DNA of 6,605 nucleotides, taken from contig DAOVUC010000095.1 in the NCBI GenBank assembly GCA_030632765.1, positions 1-6,605 on the forward strand. The letters run 5' to 3'. Origin of the DNA: Candidatus Dadabacteria bacterium. Lineage in GTDB: Bacteria; Desulfobacterota_D; UBA1144; Nemesobacterales; UBA2774. Positions 6,267 through 6,605 of the stretch are shown piece by piece. The stretch's first letter is position 1. Each line of letters starts with the position of its first letter. The translations under genes were made by a program, and so were the position numbers. A model generated the notes under the pieces. That model saw only the letters and a list, made by a program, of their open reading frames with translations. It ran no database searches and was not told the DNA's origin.

Positions 6267-6426
6267 ATTGTACCGTTCCTAAAAAAAGTAACGTTGTTTA
6301 GGGTTTAAGATGCTTGGTTTTTTCAAGAGATTCAAGTATTATTGAGGACCCATCGGTACTTTTTGGGTTTTGTTTGTTTAGGCTCAGATCAAAGGTCGGT
6401 AAATCTAACTCCAAATTTAAGGATAT
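6267..6426. other. Divergent intergenic region between glutaredoxin and lipoprotein genes
   Basis: This 160-bp region must serve both outward-facing genes. For the plus-strand gene, TATTAT (6337-6342, 5 of 6 matches) is preceded at 17 nt by a weak TTGGTT (6314-6319), predicting a start near 6349 and a leader of about 78 nt. No convincing promoter for the glutaredoxin gene is visible. No RNA gene or long inverted repeat was seen. Confidence 0.4.
6277..6280 (-). promoter_or_regulatory. Ribosome binding site fixing the TTG start of the glutaredoxin gene
   Basis: AGGA on the minus strand sits 10 nt before TTG 6264-6266. It overlaps the in-frame TAG stop, so translation cannot start further upstream. 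The spacing is slightly long, which together with TTG suggests modest translation. Confidence 0.55.
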
Positions 6427-6605
6427 ATGAGTAAGCTCTTTATATATTTCTCTTTATTAGTATTCATCGTTTGTTTGAATTCTTGTTCTGTTACAAGATT
6501 TGTCGGATACTATGCTTCGGCAGGTTCTGATAAATCGGGTAAATTAGCCGTACACGTGTTTCAAACTGAAGATACTTCATACATAATAGGCACTCTCCCG
6601 GGTTC
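6427..6605 (+). CDS. Predicted lipoprotein of unknown function, partial: N-terminus only
   Basis: An open frame starts at ATG 6427 and runs to the right edge without a stop (59 codons plus two bases). The first 20 residues look like a lipoprotein signal peptide: K3, a hydrophobic stretch from about 4 to 16, then LNSC with C20 as the lipidated residue. The export machinery would place it on the periplasmic face of a membrane; S21 at +2 would favour the outer membrane under the E. coli rule. The visible mature part (SVTRFVGYYASAGSDKSGK and onward to IIGTLPG) gives no recognisable domain. AAGGA (6419-6423) lies just 3 nt before the ATG, close for a Shine-Dalgarno. The gene is divergent from the glutaredoxin gene. 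I do not recognise the family, and too little is present to assign a function. Confidence 0.72.
   Translation, partial: MSKLFIYFSLLVFIVCLNSCSVTRFVGYYASAGSDKSGKLAVHVFQTEDTSYIIGTLPG

Noticed and set aside
6267..6272. TACAAT directly before the glutaredoxin TTG, as a leaderless-type promoter
   Set aside because: It would start transcription inside the gene, about 6 nt past the TTG, and no -35 match lies 16-18 nt upstream; an AGGA ribosome binding site is present instead.
6123..6308. Plus-strand frame of 61 codons overlapping the glutaredoxin gene
   Set aside because: It is antisense to the conserved glutaredoxin active site and resembles no protein family.
1..6605. An undescribed defence, mobile or biosynthetic system
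   Set aside because: All complete genes belong to well-known metabolic or housekeeping families with intact motifs; no transposase, integrase, toxin, nuclease or array is visible.

Overview
The window is a stretch of chromosomal metabolic genes from a bacterium with moderately AT-leaning DNA. The lipoprotein-type signal peptide at the right edge and the gene families fit a Gram-negative heterotroph, but the sequence does not fix the phylum. No mobile element, CRISPR array, phage gene, tRNA or rRNA is visible, and every complete gene looks intact.

Layout from left to right. Bases 1-1152 (minus) hold the first 384 codons of an acyl-CoA carboxylase biotin-carboxylase subunit (PccA/AccC type), cut by the left edge. 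Bases 1171-2715 (minus) encode the carboxyltransferase partner PccB, 18 bp upstream in the same operon, with a candidate sigma70-type promoter and a perfect 16-bp palindrome in the 159-bp leader region. Bases 2875-3471 (minus) encode dephospho-CoA kinase (CoaE). Bases 3592-4458 (plus) encode a 3-hydroxyacyl-CoA dehydrogenase (Hbd/PaaH type), divergent from coaE and convergent with gltX. A three-copy 15-bp tandem repeat lies in the convergent gap. Bases 4537-5949 (minus) encode glutamyl-tRNA synthetase, and 6000-6266 (minus) a small dithiol glutaredoxin with a TTG start. From 6427 to the right edge (plus) runs the beginning of an unrecognised predicted lipoprotein.

Three of the products share a CoA theme. 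CoaE makes the cofactor, Hbd oxidises 3-hydroxyacyl-CoA in beta-oxidation-like routes, and PccA/PccB would carboxylate propionyl-CoA (or a related acyl-CoA) from odd-chain or branched substrates, feeding methylmalonyl-CoA. GltX and glutaredoxin are housekeeping genes.

The most notable signal is regulatory. coaE has no Shine-Dalgarno sequence but has a near-consensus promoter whose -10 box ends exactly 6 nt before the ATG, so its mRNA is predicted to be leaderless. gltX shows almost the same arrangement. hbd, pccB and pccA instead carry normal Shine-Dalgarno sites. I see no undescribed multi-gene system here.
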